Below, one piece after another: positions 45,868 to 56,820 of a DNA stretch of 64,000 bases. Origin of the DNA: Moritella sp. Urea-trap-13. GTDB lineage: Bacteria; Pseudomonadota; Gammaproteobacteria; Enterobacterales; Moritellaceae. Every line of letters begins with the position of its first letter. The stretch's first letter is position 1. Under the pieces are notes generated by a model that was not told the origin of the DNA, ran no database searches, and saw only the letters and a list, made by a program, of their open reading frames with translations. Location of the stretch: NCBI RefSeq assembly GCF_002836355.1, contig NZ_PJCA01000035.1, positions 1 to 64,000 of the forward strand, given 5' to 3'. The position numbers were made by a program, and so were the translations under genes.

Positions 45868-46689
45868 TTACTGAGTGATGGACTTAGTTGATGTGTAAGT
45901 ACGTGCAACATCAACAATGACAATGTCTTTTAAGAATGTACGTCCAAGTAATACCGGAAATGACATGTGACGACGGTCGGCAAGGGTAAACTCAGTTAAG
46001 GTTTTTAGATCACCCAGCTGTACGGGTAATTCGATAATAGGACGGCGTGTCGGCTCACTGCTATTGGCTTGGCGGATCAAAATAGTACGTGCCACTTTTG
46101 CTTCAATGACTTGGTCATCATTGAGACTTTGATTGAAGTTAAAGCGAACCCATTTTTTGCCATCCCGTTCAAACTCAACAATGTTGGTCGCGTTTAATGA
46201 TGAGGTCGTTGCACCTGTATCGATGCGGGCTTTATATTGTTCTTTTAGATCATCGAGCAAGACCAGTTCTTCTGAGCCGATCACTCTTTTCTCCAGCGGT
46301 GTTATCCCTTCGGTTGACTGTGCAAGGGACAGATGGTTATCGCTGGATTGAGTTTTTTTATCGGCTTGGCAAGTCGCAATGCGCTCGCTATTGTCGATGA
46401 CTTGTTGGCGTAATTGCACATAATCTTCGAGCTTACTGTTAAGTTGGCTGATGTTTTGTGTTTGGTGAGCAAATAAAGCTGGCTGTTTTTGTAATTCAGC
46501 TAAAATGGTATTTTGTTGTTCAACTAATAACGTTATTTGTTCACTCTGTTGTTCAATTTGAGATTTCAGTAGCGCTGCGGTCTCTCCTTGATTAAGAAAT
46601 TGATCCACATTCGCACAGCCTGAAAGTAGGGCGCTAATGATGACAGCGGTCATTAATTGACGAGGGGTTTTGAAAGTATCCATTTCCAT
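45868..46689 (-). CDS. Retropepsin-like lipoprotein, copy 2
   Basis: 273 residues. Lipobox LLSGC, Gln-rich coiled coil (about 35-100), then the same protease-like domain as copy 1, with identical DTGATTSSLNA and LADRRHMSFPVLLGRTFLKDIVIVDVA-type end. The two are clear paralogues lying head to tail. A second ATG two codons in (46683) is a possible start. It lies outside the operon of copy 1, separated by 447 bp. Confidence 0.84.
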   Translation of the reverse strand: MEMDTFKTPRQLMTAVIISALLSGCANVDQFLNQGETAALLKSQIEQQSEQITLLVEQQNTILAELQKQPALFAHQTQNISQLNSKLEDYVQLRQQVIDNSERIATCQADKKTQSSDNHLSLAQSTEGITPLEKRVIGSEELVLLDDLKEQYKARIDTGATTSSLNATNIVEFERDGKKWVRFNFNQSLNDDQVIEAKVARTILIRQANSSEPTRRPIIELPVQLGDLKTLTEFTLADRRHMSFPVLLGRTFLKDIVIVDVARTYTSTKSITQ

Positions 46690-46747
46690 TTCTAACTCTA
46701 AATTAAACTGTGGGCAATGTGCATAACGTAATGCGCTTATGTTTAAG

Positions 46748-46771
46748 CGAAGCGCCAGATTGGGCGCTTCG
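46748..46771 (-). terminator. Hairpin after cmoB
   Basis: CGAAGCGCC (46748-46756) and GGCGCTTCG (46763-46771), perfect 9-bp GC-rich stem, loop of 6, directly after the cmoB stop. T-rich only weakly on the minus strand. Confidence 0.6.
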
Positions 46772-46780
46772 ACTCTGAAG

Positions 46781-47773
46781 TTATTCGTCTAACTGCTCTG
46801 CATAAGGTTTAGTGGCAATTAATACCGCACGTTTCGGTGCAGGGTAGCCTTCAACCGTTTTACTGTGATCGTTCGGGTCAAGGAAATCAACCAATGACTC
46901 GTTACGCATCCATTCTGTCGCACGCTGCTCTTCGATACTGGTATCGGAAACATCAACGATACGCACATTTTCAAATCCGAGTTTTTCAACCCAAAGTTTG
47001 AGTGCTGCACAACTTGGTAAGAACCATACATTACGCATTTGCGCATAACGATCGCCAGGGACTAATACTGCTTGCTCATCACCATCAATCACTAATGTTT
47101 CTAATACTAATTCACCGCCATCACGCAGCTGGTTTTTAAGCTGTTCAATATGGTCAATTGGTGATTTGCGATGATATAGAACACCCATAGAGAAAACTGT
47201 GTCGAAGGCACGTAATTTAGGTAATTCTTGAATACCAAGGGGTAATAAGTGCACACGTTGGTCGTTATTGGCAAAATGACGGATTGCTTCAAATTGCACT
47301 AAGAACAATTGGCTTGGATCGATACCCACAACAAATTCTGCACCGTCACCGAGCATACGCCACATGTGGTAACCGCTACCGCAGCCTACATCAAGCACAT
47401 AACGGTATTTTAACGGCGAGATAAACTCACGTAAACGTTCCCATTTCCAATCACTGCGCCATTCTGTATCAATGTGAATACCGTGTATGTTGAATGGGCC
47501 TTTGCGCCATGGATGGAATTTTTGTAATAGACTTTCGGTTTTACGCAGGTCGCTTTCGCTTAACTCACCCGGCGCACCAACTTCAAACTTGTCGGTAATA
47601 TTGATGTGCTTGGTTTCGATTTTAGGTAGCTTCTTTAGTACCTTTTCCCAGCGCGGTAAAAAACCATGTTTATGTTCGCGTTCCCATTCGTGCATTTGTG
47701 CAGGCAGCGTGTACAGCCAATGGTGTAATTTGTTTTTCGCAATTATCTGGTAAAAATTTGAAAAGTCGATCAT
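46781..47773 (-). CDS. cmoB: tRNA U34 carboxymethyltransferase CmoB
   Basis: 330 residues. SAM-like fold with [15 protein letters not shown] (about 125-139). Uses carboxy-SAM made by CmoA to modify uridine 34 in tRNAs to cmo5U, improving wobble decoding. Length is normal. It lies 129 bp downstream of cmoA on the same strand; the gap is larger than usual for this pair. Confidence 0.95.
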   Translation of the reverse strand: MIDFSNFYQIIAKNKLHHWLYTLPAQMHEWEREHKHGFLPRWEKVLKKLPKIETKHINITDKFEVGAPGELSESDLRKTESLLQKFHPWRKGPFNIHGIHIDTEWRSDWKWERLREFISPLKYRYVLDVGCGSGYHMWRMLGDGAEFVVGIDPSQLFLVQFEAIRHFANNDQRVHLLPLGIQELPKLRAFDTVFSMGVLYHRKSPIDHIEQLKNQLRDGGELVLETLVIDGDEQAVLVPGDRYAQMRNVWFLPSCAALKLWVEKLGFENVRIVDVSDTSIEEQRATEWMRNESLVDFLDPNDHSKTVEGYPAPKRAVLIATKPYAEQLDE

Positions 47774-47902
47774 GGGTAACCTATATTACTTTCAATTAAT
47801 GTTACTGCTTTAAATTAATGCAAATGCTTAAATTAATTTGGTGTATTGTGCTATTTATTTTCTATTTATGGTCGTGCGACTGTAGTGCCAATCGTGTCGG
47901 TG

Positions 47903-49002
<1,100 letters not shown>

Positions 49003-50781
49003 ATGCGCACAGTGTATTGCGGACAAGTAAATGAAGCACATATCGGCCAACAGGTTGAATTGTGTGGTTGGGTTAATCGTCGTCGTGATTTAGGCGGTGT
49101 TATTTTTATCGATTTACGTGACCGTGAAGGTATTGTGCAAGTTGTTTATGATCCAGATGTAGAAGCTGTATTTGAACGTGCTAGCCAATTACGTAACGAA
49201 TTCTGTGTGAAAATCACTGGTACTGTACGTGCTCGTGAAGAACGCCAAGTAAATAAAGACATGGCAACTGGCGCGATTGAAGTTTCAGGCCTAGACCTAG
49301 AAATTATCAATAAAGCAGAAGCACTGCCGCTTGATTTCAACCAAGTGAACAGCGAAGAGCAACGTCTTAAGCACCGTTTCTTAGATCTACGTCGCCCAGA
49401 AATGAGCAACCGTCTTAAGATCCGTGCTAAAGCAAGTAACTTTGTTCGTCGTTTCATGGATGACCACGGTTTCCTTGATATTGAAACACCAGTACTAACA
49501 AAAGCAACGCCAGAAGGCGCACGTGATTACCTAGTACCAAGCCGTACGCATAAAGGTCAATTCTTTGCTTTGCCACAATCACCACAGTTATTTAAGCAAC
49601 TGTTGATGATGTCTGGTTTCGATCGTTATTACCAAATCGTTAAATGTTTCCGTGATGAAGATTTACGTGCTGACCGTCAGCCTGAATTCACACAAATAGA
49701 TATCGAAACATCATTCATGACTGCACCACAAGTGCGTGAAGTGACTGAACGTTTAATCACGAGCATGTGGAAAGAAATCTTGGACGTTGAATTACCAGCG
49801 TTCCCAAGCATGACTTATGCTGAAGCAATGCGTCGTTTTGGTTCAGATAAACCTGATCTACGTAACCCGTTAGAACTTGTTGACGTTGCAGACATCCTAA
49901 AAGATGTTGAATTTAAAGTATTCGCTGAACCTGCCAACAACCCGAAAGGTCGTGTAGCGGTATTATGTGTTACTGGCGGCGCTAAACTGTCTCGTAAGCA
50001 AATTGACGAATACACTAAATTTGTAGGCATCTATGGCGCGAAAGGCATGGCATGGATGAAAGTGAAAGACGTTGCCGCTGGTGCTGAAGGCGTACAATCG
50101 CCAGTAGCTAAGTTCTTAACAGCTGACGTGATCACTGCATTACTTGAGCGTACTAACGCCAAAGACGGCGATATCATTTTCTTCGGCGCAGATACAAACA
50201 AAATTGTAACTGAAGCTCTTGGCGCACTTCGTCTTAAAGTAGGTACTGATTTAGAACTTACTTCAAACGAATGGAAACCACTTTGGGTTGTTGACTTCCC
50301 AATGTTTGAAGAAGATGGCGAAGGTAACCTACACGCGGTTCACCACCCATTCACAGCGCCAATGGATGTTGATGCACAAGAGCTATTAGCTAACCCTGCT
50401 GACGCTATCTCTGACGCTTACGACATGGTTATTAATGGCTATGAAGTTGGTGGTGGTTCTGTGCGTATTCACAAAGGTGAAATGCAAAAAGCAGTATTCG
50501 AAATCTTAGGTATCGAAGCACAAGAGCAACAAGACAAGTTTGGTTTCTTGCTTGAAGCGCTTAAATACGGTACGCCGCCACATGCTGGTTTAGCATTTGG
50601 TTTAGACCGTCTAGCTATGTTGCTAACAGGTACTGATAACATCCGTGACGTTATCGCATTCCCTAAAACAACAACTGCTGCGTGCTTATTAACATCAGCA
50701 CCAAGTGAAGCAAACCCAGCATCACTTGAAGAGCTAAGCATTGCTGTTGTGAAGAAAGAGAAAGCGACTGACGCTGAGTAA
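49003..50781 (+). CDS. aspS: Aspartyl-tRNA synthetase
   Basis: 592 residues from ATG 49003 (AGGA spaced nine bases upstream); an upstream frame start at 48958 is not supported. OB-fold anticodon-binding domain (about 1-110, [12 protein letters not shown]), class II catalytic core (about 140-560) with [28 protein letters not shown] (motif 2) and [12 protein letters not shown] (motif 3), and the bacterial GAD insertion. Charges tRNA-Asp. Strongly biased codons. Terminators follow. Confidence 0.97.
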   Translation: MRTVYCGQVNEAHIGQQVELCGWVNRRRDLGGVIFIDLRDREGIVQVVYDPDVEAVFERASQLRNEFCVKITGTVRAREERQVNKDMATGAIEVSGLDLEIINKAEALPLDFNQVNSEEQRLKHRFLDLRRPEMSNRLKIRAKASNFVRRFMDDHGFLDIETPVLTKATPEGARDYLVPSRTHKGQFFALPQSPQLFKQLLMMSGFDRYYQIVKCFRDEDLRADRQPEFTQIDIETSFMTAPQVREVTERLITSMWKEILDVELPAFPSMTYAEAMRRFGSDKPDLRNPLELVDVADILKDVEFKVFAEPANNPKGRVAVLCVTGGAKLSRKQIDEYTKFVGIYGAKGMAWMKVKDVAAGAEGVQSPVAKFLTADVITALLERTNAKDGDIIFFGADTNKIVTEALGALRLKVGTDLELTSNEWKPLWVVDFPMFEEDGEGNLHAVHHPFTAPMDVDAQELLANPADAISDAYDMVINGYEVGGGSVRIHKGEMQKAVFEILGIEAQEQQDKFGFLLEALKYGTPPHAGLAFGLDRLAMLLTGTDNIRDVIAFPKTTTAACLLTSAPSEANPASLEELSIAVVKKEKATDAE

Positions 50782-50787
50782 TTTTAT

Positions 50788-50816
50788 TCACCGCTATTTA
50801 CCTACAATAGCGGTGA
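50788..50816 (+). terminator. Hairpin after aspS
   Basis: TCACCGCTATT and AATAGCGGTGA, perfect 11-bp stem, loop of 7, seven bases after the stop codon; little T-tail. Confidence 0.6.
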
Positions 50817-50855
50817 TTAAGCATTACGGATAATAGCGGGTAAATCGCAGATAAT

Positions 50856-50893
50856 AAAAAACGGATATAGCCTTAGGTTATATCCGTTTTTTT
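50856..50893. terminator. Bidirectional terminator between aspS and the hemerythrin-GGDEF gene
   Basis: AAAAAACGGATATA and TATATCCGTTTTTT (14 bp, 9-nt loop) with long A/T tails on both sides, between convergent genes. Confidence 0.9.
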
Positions 50894-50897
50894 GTGT

Positions 50898-53084
50898 CTA
50901 TTCAGATGCTGCTACAACGCAATTTCGACCATCATGTTTTGCTTGATAAAGTGCCTTATCGGTATGTGAAATAAATTCTTCGACATTAAAGGAGTTGTAC
51001 TCGTGCCACTGGGCTAGTCCAATACTGACGGTGAGACGAATCGTATCTTGGCCATAAGGTACCTGCAGGTTACTGATATTATGGCGAAGTCGTTCAGCAA
51101 TGACGTGTGCTTGGGTGCTGTTGGTTTCCGGCATTAAGATGGCGAACTCTTCACCACCAATACGCGCGACGATATCGGATGCTTTGACACTGCTGAAGCA
51201 GGCGTCGTAGAAATCGCGTAATACTTGATCGCCGCCAGCATGACCATAAGAGTCATTGATATTCTTGAAGTGGTCAATATCGAGTAATAATAATGACAAC
51301 TTTTGTTTATCTTGTTTGGCAAAGCCAATTTCTTGTTTCAGGACCAAGTTAAATTTACGTCGATTTAATGCGCCAGTTAAAGTATCTCTTGATGCCAATT
51401 CACGGTACTTATCTCGCTCTTTACGGCGATCTAATAGCGATTGTTGCTGACGTTTAATGATATTTTTTGACATGTCAGCTTGTAATAATTTTCGGCGTAA
51501 TGTTTCGTAAGCCTCGTACATAGCGCCAATTTCGTCACTGGATGTGGATGCATTCATTTGTTGGTTGTAATGGCCTAATGTGACTTGTTTTAACGCATGG
51601 GTAATTCGGCGAATAGGGGTAATAACACTGTGATAGAGAATGGTGAAAAGTAAGGTATTAAAAATGACAATAGTGCTAATTATAATAAGTACTAGATAAA
51701 ACCTAGATTCTAATTTTTCGAGTTTTAACTGTGTTTTAACGTCGAGATCATTGATGATTTTATCTGCCACTATTTCGATGTCATCAATGCGATTTGTTAG
51801 TTGGATGAACCAAAATTGACTGTTTTGCTCTATTTCAGGTTTGAGCATGAAGTCTTCAATCGCGTTGCTAATAAATGCTTTTTGTTTTGCTATATTACAT
51901 AACTGACCACACGCCTGGAGTTGCTCTGGGGTTGCTGAATAATTAAAAATGAAGATAGCATTGAGCTGCATTCCCAGTTGCATATAAATATGCTTGTAAC
52001 GTTCGCTGTGCATTAACTCATGCTTGGATAGATCATCATCGATGAGTAATGTACCAATCTCTCGTTGTTGACCAAGGATCTCCTTCAATCCTACGATCGC
52101 ATTAATCGCAGTAATATTATTAGCAAACTCGGCATCCATTTTGATATGCGATAAACGATTTACCCGCGATAATAGTTTACCAATAATCTCATTATAACCA
52201 GTTAGCATTTGCTCACTACTGATGTCGGTATTGTTTAAACCACTGCGAAATATGATCAACTCGGCAATGTCAATTTTGGTTGAGTTAATAAACTCAATTA
52301 ACATAGGTTCAGTTAATAACGCCTGACGTGAATTGAGCAGCGTGGTAAACGTATATATTGCATCATTACTTTTGTGTTGTTGGGTGGTGAGCGCTTTAGA
52401 GAAACGTTTATAGTCTGAACTCATGTAGCTTGACAGTAATCCACGTTCGACTTGTAAGTTATGTGTTAGTGAGTTCACTTGCTGCACGATCTGGGTGAGA
52501 TTATCTAACAGCTGCATATTTTTGTATTGTTGGTAATTGTCTTTAATTGCGATAAAGCTGAGTAATAACATACCAAGGATTGGTAATAACGAGGTAATAA
52601 GCACGCGAGTCGAAATGCTGACTCGATGACTTAGCCATTCCGATGTACGCTGGAATATGGCTTTCAATGAAACTGAATGTTTTGTTTCATTATGAAATGC
52701 ATGTACATAATCCATGTCAGAAATGAAAATATGCTCAATCACCCAATCATATAAAAACTGACTTACTTGTTCTGCCGCATCAGTATCATTTGAATGTAAC
52801 AGTTTATTCTTCAATTCAGGGAGTTGCTTTAAAAACGTTTGATGACCTTTTTTATGCTCAACAAAATCATCGAAGGCCATTGTCTCCATTAATGCTTCTT
52901 CATGCTTGAAATGCGCGGTACTACAAGCCGTAAGGTCAGCAAAATGTTGCTCCATCGTATCGGCATTCGCGTTGGTATCAATCGCTTCGATTATAGATGC
53001 AATAATAGAGAGGATCTGTTTATGATCGGTATCAATCTCATCGATACCAACAGACATGTCTTCATTCCATTTTAGACTGATCAT
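50898..53084 (-). CDS. Diguanylate cyclase with hemerythrin and NIT sensor domains
   Basis: 728 residues. N-terminal bacteriohemerythrin domain (1-130) with every diiron ligand in place: His21, His58, Glu62, His77, His81, His118, Asp123. Then TM (about 160-180), a NIT-like nitrate/nitrite-sensing helical domain (about 187-435), TM (about 470-492), HAMP (about 495-550) and GGDEF (about 565-725) with active GGEEF at 643-647. This would join oxygen and perhaps nitrate sensing to c-di-GMP synthesis. The hemerythrin domain is cytoplasmic by topology. Confidence 0.92.
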   Translation of the reverse strand: MISLKWNEDMSVGIDEIDTDHKQILSIIASIIEAIDTNANADTMEQHFADLTACSTAHFKHEEALMETMAFDDFVEHKKGHQTFLKQLPELKNKLLHSNDTDAAEQVSQFLYDWVIEHIFISDMDYVHAFHNETKHSVSLKAIFQRTSEWLSHRVSISTRVLITSLLPILGMLLLSFIAIKDNYQQYKNMQLLDNLTQIVQQVNSLTHNLQVERGLLSSYMSSDYKRFSKALTTQQHKSNDAIYTFTTLLNSRQALLTEPMLIEFINSTKIDIAELIIFRSGLNNTDISSEQMLTGYNEIIGKLLSRVNRLSHIKMDAEFANNITAINAIVGLKEILGQQREIGTLLIDDDLSKHELMHSERYKHIYMQLGMQLNAIFIFNYSATPEQLQACGQLCNIAKQKAFISNAIEDFMLKPEIEQNSQFWFIQLTNRIDDIEIVADKIINDLDVKTQLKLEKLESRFYLVLIIISTIVIFNTLLFTILYHSVITPIRRITHALKQVTLGHYNQQMNASTSSDEIGAMYEAYETLRRKLLQADMSKNIIKRQQQSLLDRRKERDKYRELASRDTLTGALNRRKFNLVLKQEIGFAKQDKQKLSLLLLDIDHFKNINDSYGHAGGDQVLRDFYDACFSSVKASDIVARIGGEEFAILMPETNSTQAHVIAERLRHNISNLQVPYGQDTIRLTVSIGLAQWHEYNSFNVEEFISHTDKALYQAKHDGRNCVVAASE

Positions 53085-53286
53085 CAGAGCGACTACTTAG
53101 CGTTGATTAAAGAAGTTGCAGTATAAAATTTAGTTGGTTTATGTCAACACATTTAATCGGAAAGTAACCCTAAATGTTTGTTTTTATTATTTTTGTTTAT
53201 ACTTATTCATGTTTATGTCGCTGCTGGGGAATACATTAATACGCAATGTTATTGCTGTCCCCATTCATTTGTTAAGCCGTATAAGT

Positions 53287-55689
53287 TTACGTGCTTGCGG
53301 TGGCGTTATTATTATCTTTGCGCAGATTGGTTAATCGACTTTGGGTTATACCAAAAACAGAGTTATGAGCATATTCGCCTTTATTGTTCATTGAGCCTGC
53401 GATGATGTTAGTGAGTAAATTAATCGCTTCGGTGACATGGTCAATTGCCCAAATATGAAATAGACCTTGCTCAACAGCGGCAATTACATCACTTCTTAAC
53501 ATCAGGTTATGCACATTAGCGCGCGGAATGATTACCCCTTGTGTTGATAATGTTGTAATCGATGAGCAAACATCAAAAAAGCCTTCTATTTTTTCATTTA
53601 CGCCGCCGATAGGCTGGGCATGACCAAATTGATCCATGGAACCGGTGATGGCAATATCTTGACGTAATGGTACCTGAGAAAATGCCGAAATGATGGCGCT
53701 GCATTCGGCGAGAGAGGCACTGTCGCCATCGATTTGACCGTAAGATTGTTCGAACGTTAAACGCGTTGTGAGTGGGATAATTGCAGTTTGACCAAATACC
53801 GAAGCCAGATAAGCTGTTAGGATCATAACCCCTTTAGAATGGATATTACCACCGAGTTTGACCTGTCGTTCAATATCGAATATTTCACCTTCGCCAAAAG
53901 AAGCGGTCGCGGTGATGCGACCGGGAATACCAAATTGACTGTCTGCTGTTGCAATAACGGAAAGCGCATTGATTTGTCCTACCACGTGGCCCTTAATATC
54001 AATGAGCGTGGAACCATTCATAAAGCTTTGTAATAGATAGTCTTGTAATCTACCTGCACGTTGCTGTTTATTTGTCAGCGCTTGTTCAACATGGTGATAG
54101 CGAATAAGGGTGGCATTGGCGAGACGTGCACAGTAATTACTTTCACGTAATAAGTTGGCGATATCAACAGAATGTAAGGAGAGCATGTCTTGATCTTCCG
54201 CTTGGCGTGAACTGTACTCGATGATCCTGCTCATGGCTTTACGGTCGCAATGCAGCATATCGTTATCGTGGACAATGCTGGAAATGAACTTTGCATAGTT
54301 GGCTTCCGCTATCTCTGTTCTGGGCATGACATCTTCAAAATCGGCTGTAACACGAAATAACTCTCTGAATTCAGGATCATATTGTTGCAGTAGTTGATAA
54401 GTCTGATAATCACCAAACAGGATGATCTTAACCGAGAGTGGTATTGGCTCGGGATCTAACGAAATAGTACCTGATAAACTGACTTCTCTTTCCAGTGAGC
54501 TGAGGCTTAATTTATTGGCGCGCAAGGCTCGTTTCAAGCCATCCCAAACATAAGGTCGCTCCAGTACCTTGACCGCGTCAATCATTAATACCCCACCATT
54601 GGCACGGTGTAAGCTACCCGCTCGAATCAAGGAGGCATCGGTAAACACCGTACCTTTGAACGTTGCATTTTCGATATAGCCAAAAATAGTATGGTAATTG
54701 GGACTTTCCTCCACCACGATAGGGAAGGTGTTGGTTTCTTGGCAAACGAGTACGTTAATTTGATAACGGCGAGGCATTTTTTTGTCTAATGCGGCATAAG
54801 CCAAAGTAATATCATCCTCGCTATCTTCAACAAAGATATCAAGATTGTCTAATATGTCTTTATTCATGGCGATTAGATGGGCTTTCACCTCGGGCAGGTG
54901 ACTGTATTTGTCTTTTAATTGCGTGGTGCAATGAACTAATACATCCTGAGCAATTTGCTCATCAAGCTTTTGGATCTTATCAGTGAACTCTTCTTCCCAA
55001 ATGGTTAATTGACGAATAATGTCACGTAACTTTATTTCTAATTCTGTAATTTTAGTTTCAAAGCGCTTTTTTTGACTGTCAGTTAACGCGTCAAAATCGG
55101 TTTCAGAGTAGGCTTCATTTTTGTCGTTCATGGCGACGAGCTGGTAATCACCTTGTGCTGTTAATGTTAGGCTAATGCTATGTTGCTCGGCAGATTTCGT
55201 TAGATCTTGTAATATCGCTTCTTGTTTTTTTTCTAATCTGTTTTTCAGTTTTTCAGCGCGAGCGAAGTAGATCTCATTATCAAAGGCCATCGATAATGCT
55301 TTTACTAAGCGCAGGGTGAGGCTTTCTACCTCTTTTTTAAATTGATGCGCTGTACCAGCTGGTAGCCTTAATACTTTTGGGTGACGCGCTTCATCAAAAT
55401 TAACCGTATAACACCAGTCAAAAATGGCCTGATTATTACTGCTTGGCTCATGGCGATTGAGATAGCGTAATATCATGGTGCGCTTGCCGAGGCCATTGTG
55501 GCCAAGGGCGTAGATGTTATAGCCTTTTTCTTTTATCGACATGGCGAATTCGACCGCTTGTTGTGCCCGGTCTTGGCCGATAATTTGATCGAGTGGTTGC
55601 AGATGTTTAGTTGACTTACAATCAGCTGCAAGCTCTGTGAGTGTTGAAATCCTATACAATTGATTACAATCTAGAGGTTTTATCGACAT
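53287..55689 (-). CDS. Lon-family ATP-dependent protease (YcbZ-like)
   Basis: 800 residues from ATG 55689, which has GAGGGA six bases upstream; the frame start 63 bp earlier is not supported. N-terminal AAA region with GHNGLGKRT-type Walker A (about 60-70), a long coiled coil (about 170-260), and the C-terminal Lon peptidase domain with catalytic Ser in GDSASLAEC and Lys in PIGGVNEKIEG. Related to E. coli YcbZ (LonB-like). Cytoplasmic protein quality control. The product differs from classical Lon in having no standard Lon N-domain. Confidence 0.9.
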   Translation of the reverse strand: MSIKPLDCNQLYRISTLTELAADCKSTKHLQPLDQIIGQDRAQQAVEFAMSIKEKGYNIYALGHNGLGKRTMILRYLNRHEPSSNNQAIFDWCYTVNFDEARHPKVLRLPAGTAHQFKKEVESLTLRLVKALSMAFDNEIYFARAEKLKNRLEKKQEAILQDLTKSAEQHSISLTLTAQGDYQLVAMNDKNEAYSETDFDALTDSQKKRFETKITELEIKLRDIIRQLTIWEEEFTDKIQKLDEQIAQDVLVHCTTQLKDKYSHLPEVKAHLIAMNKDILDNLDIFVEDSEDDITLAYAALDKKMPRRYQINVLVCQETNTFPIVVEESPNYHTIFGYIENATFKGTVFTDASLIRAGSLHRANGGVLMIDAVKVLERPYVWDGLKRALRANKLSLSSLEREVSLSGTISLDPEPIPLSVKIILFGDYQTYQLLQQYDPEFRELFRVTADFEDVMPRTEIAEANYAKFISSIVHDNDMLHCDRKAMSRIIEYSSRQAEDQDMLSLHSVDIANLLRESNYCARLANATLIRYHHVEQALTNKQQRAGRLQDYLLQSFMNGSTLIDIKGHVVGQINALSVIATADSQFGIPGRITATASFGEGEIFDIERQVKLGGNIHSKGVMILTAYLASVFGQTAIIPLTTRLTFEQSYGQIDGDSASLAECSAIISAFSQVPLRQDIAITGSMDQFGHAQPIGGVNEKIEGFFDVCSSITTLSTQGVIIPRANVHNLMLRSDVIAAVEQGLFHIWAIDHVTEAINLLTNIIAGSMNNKGEYAHNSVFGITQSRLTNLRKDNNNATAST

Positions 55690-55806
55690 ACAGTTCCCTC
55701 TTATAAAACAGCTATTACCCCTAGTGTAGACATAGATCGCTTGTGTGAGCATACTGTTTTATACTTCACGACCAGCTTATAAGTTATAACGAGAGAGAAA
55801 GTAGCA

Positions 55807-56427
55807 ATGATAGTGAACGCTGATACCCTTATTATATTGGATTTCGAGACCACTGGATTATCTCCTGATATGGGTGATCGCGCGATTGAGATCGGAGCGG
55901 TAAAAATTGAAGACGGCAAGATCACTGGGCGCTTTCAAGAGTTGATGCATCCAGGCCGTCGTGTTAGTAGCTTTATTGCCGATTACACAGGTATCACCAA
56001 TACCATGCTCGAAGACGCCGCCCCTTGTGAAGAAGTCATGCACCGATTTGCTGATTTTATCCAAGGTTACAATTTAGTGGCCCATAATGCCTCATTTGAT
56101 AAGCGCTTTTTAGACGCTGAATTGACACGTATTGGTCGCGGTTATGATGGTGAATTTAGTTGTTCACTGCTGGTGGCAAGACGTATTTTTCAAGATGCCC
56201 CGAGTCATAAATTAGGTGAGTTAATTAAATATACCAATATCCCGTCAGACGGTGGTTTTCACCGTGCGCTATTTGATTCGGAAATGACCACTAAACTCTG
56301 GTTGGTGATGTTAGATGAAATGAAATCACGTTATAGCTTAGCCTGCATTCCTTTTCCGTTGGTACAAACGTTAGCTAAAACGCCAAAAAAATCAGTAGAT
56401 AGTTTCTTGCGTCGTTATAATCAATAA
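55807..56427 (+). CDS. DEDDh 3'-5' exonuclease (DNA polymerase III epsilon-like)
   Basis: 206 residues. Exo I motif LDFETTGLSPDMGDRAIEIGA (Asp, Glu), Exo II HNASFDKRFLDAEL, Exo III with HRALFDSEMTT (His and Asp). Related to DnaQ proofreading subunits and free exonucleases. Without the clamp/alpha-binding tail of DnaQ, it is more likely a repair or RNA-processing exonuclease. Divergent from the Lon-like gene; 117 bp lies between starts. Confidence 0.88.
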   Translation: MIVNADTLIILDFETTGLSPDMGDRAIEIGAVKIEDGKITGRFQELMHPGRRVSSFIADYTGITNTMLEDAAPCEEVMHRFADFIQGYNLVAHNASFDKRFLDAELTRIGRGYDGEFSCSLLVARRIFQDAPSHKLGELIKYTNIPSDGGFHRALFDSEMTTKLWLVMLDEMKSRYSLACIPFPLVQTLAKTPKKSVDSFLRRYNQ

Positions 56428-56820
56428 TTGCTGCGCCGAGTTGATGAGGATATGCAATTTCAGCTGACGTAACACTGCATTGGATACAGTAGTTTTACAT
56501 GCTTATTATTTCAATGTACTAAATACCACTAATAAATGATGGTTAATCATACAAGTCAAAGTGTCAGGTAAATAATTTACACTGCTTTAAATAACTTCTT
56601 TGCTAGATGTAAATATCGGTATTGTTGATATAGTAGAGTTATGTAACACTTTGATTGATTTGAAAGTATAACTGAAGAATATAATACTCAAGTACCTATT
56701 TTGTAATATCTATGTGCTTTTCGATGACGTAACTGGCCTCATTATGCTCTTGTAAATCCCCACTATTTAGCTATTATTTTTGCTTTTAAATCGCACGTAG
56801 TGATTAACGGTGGAGTAATA
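56428..56820. other. 393-bp gap upstream of the AbgT gene
   Basis: No reading frame, RNA gene or clear operator is visible. It is AT-rich and presumably holds the AbgT promoter. Confidence 0.5.

Noticed and set aside
49146-50741. Minus-strand open frames inside aspS
   Set aside because: They are shadows of the strongly codon-biased aspS frame, without ribosome sites or recognisable domains.
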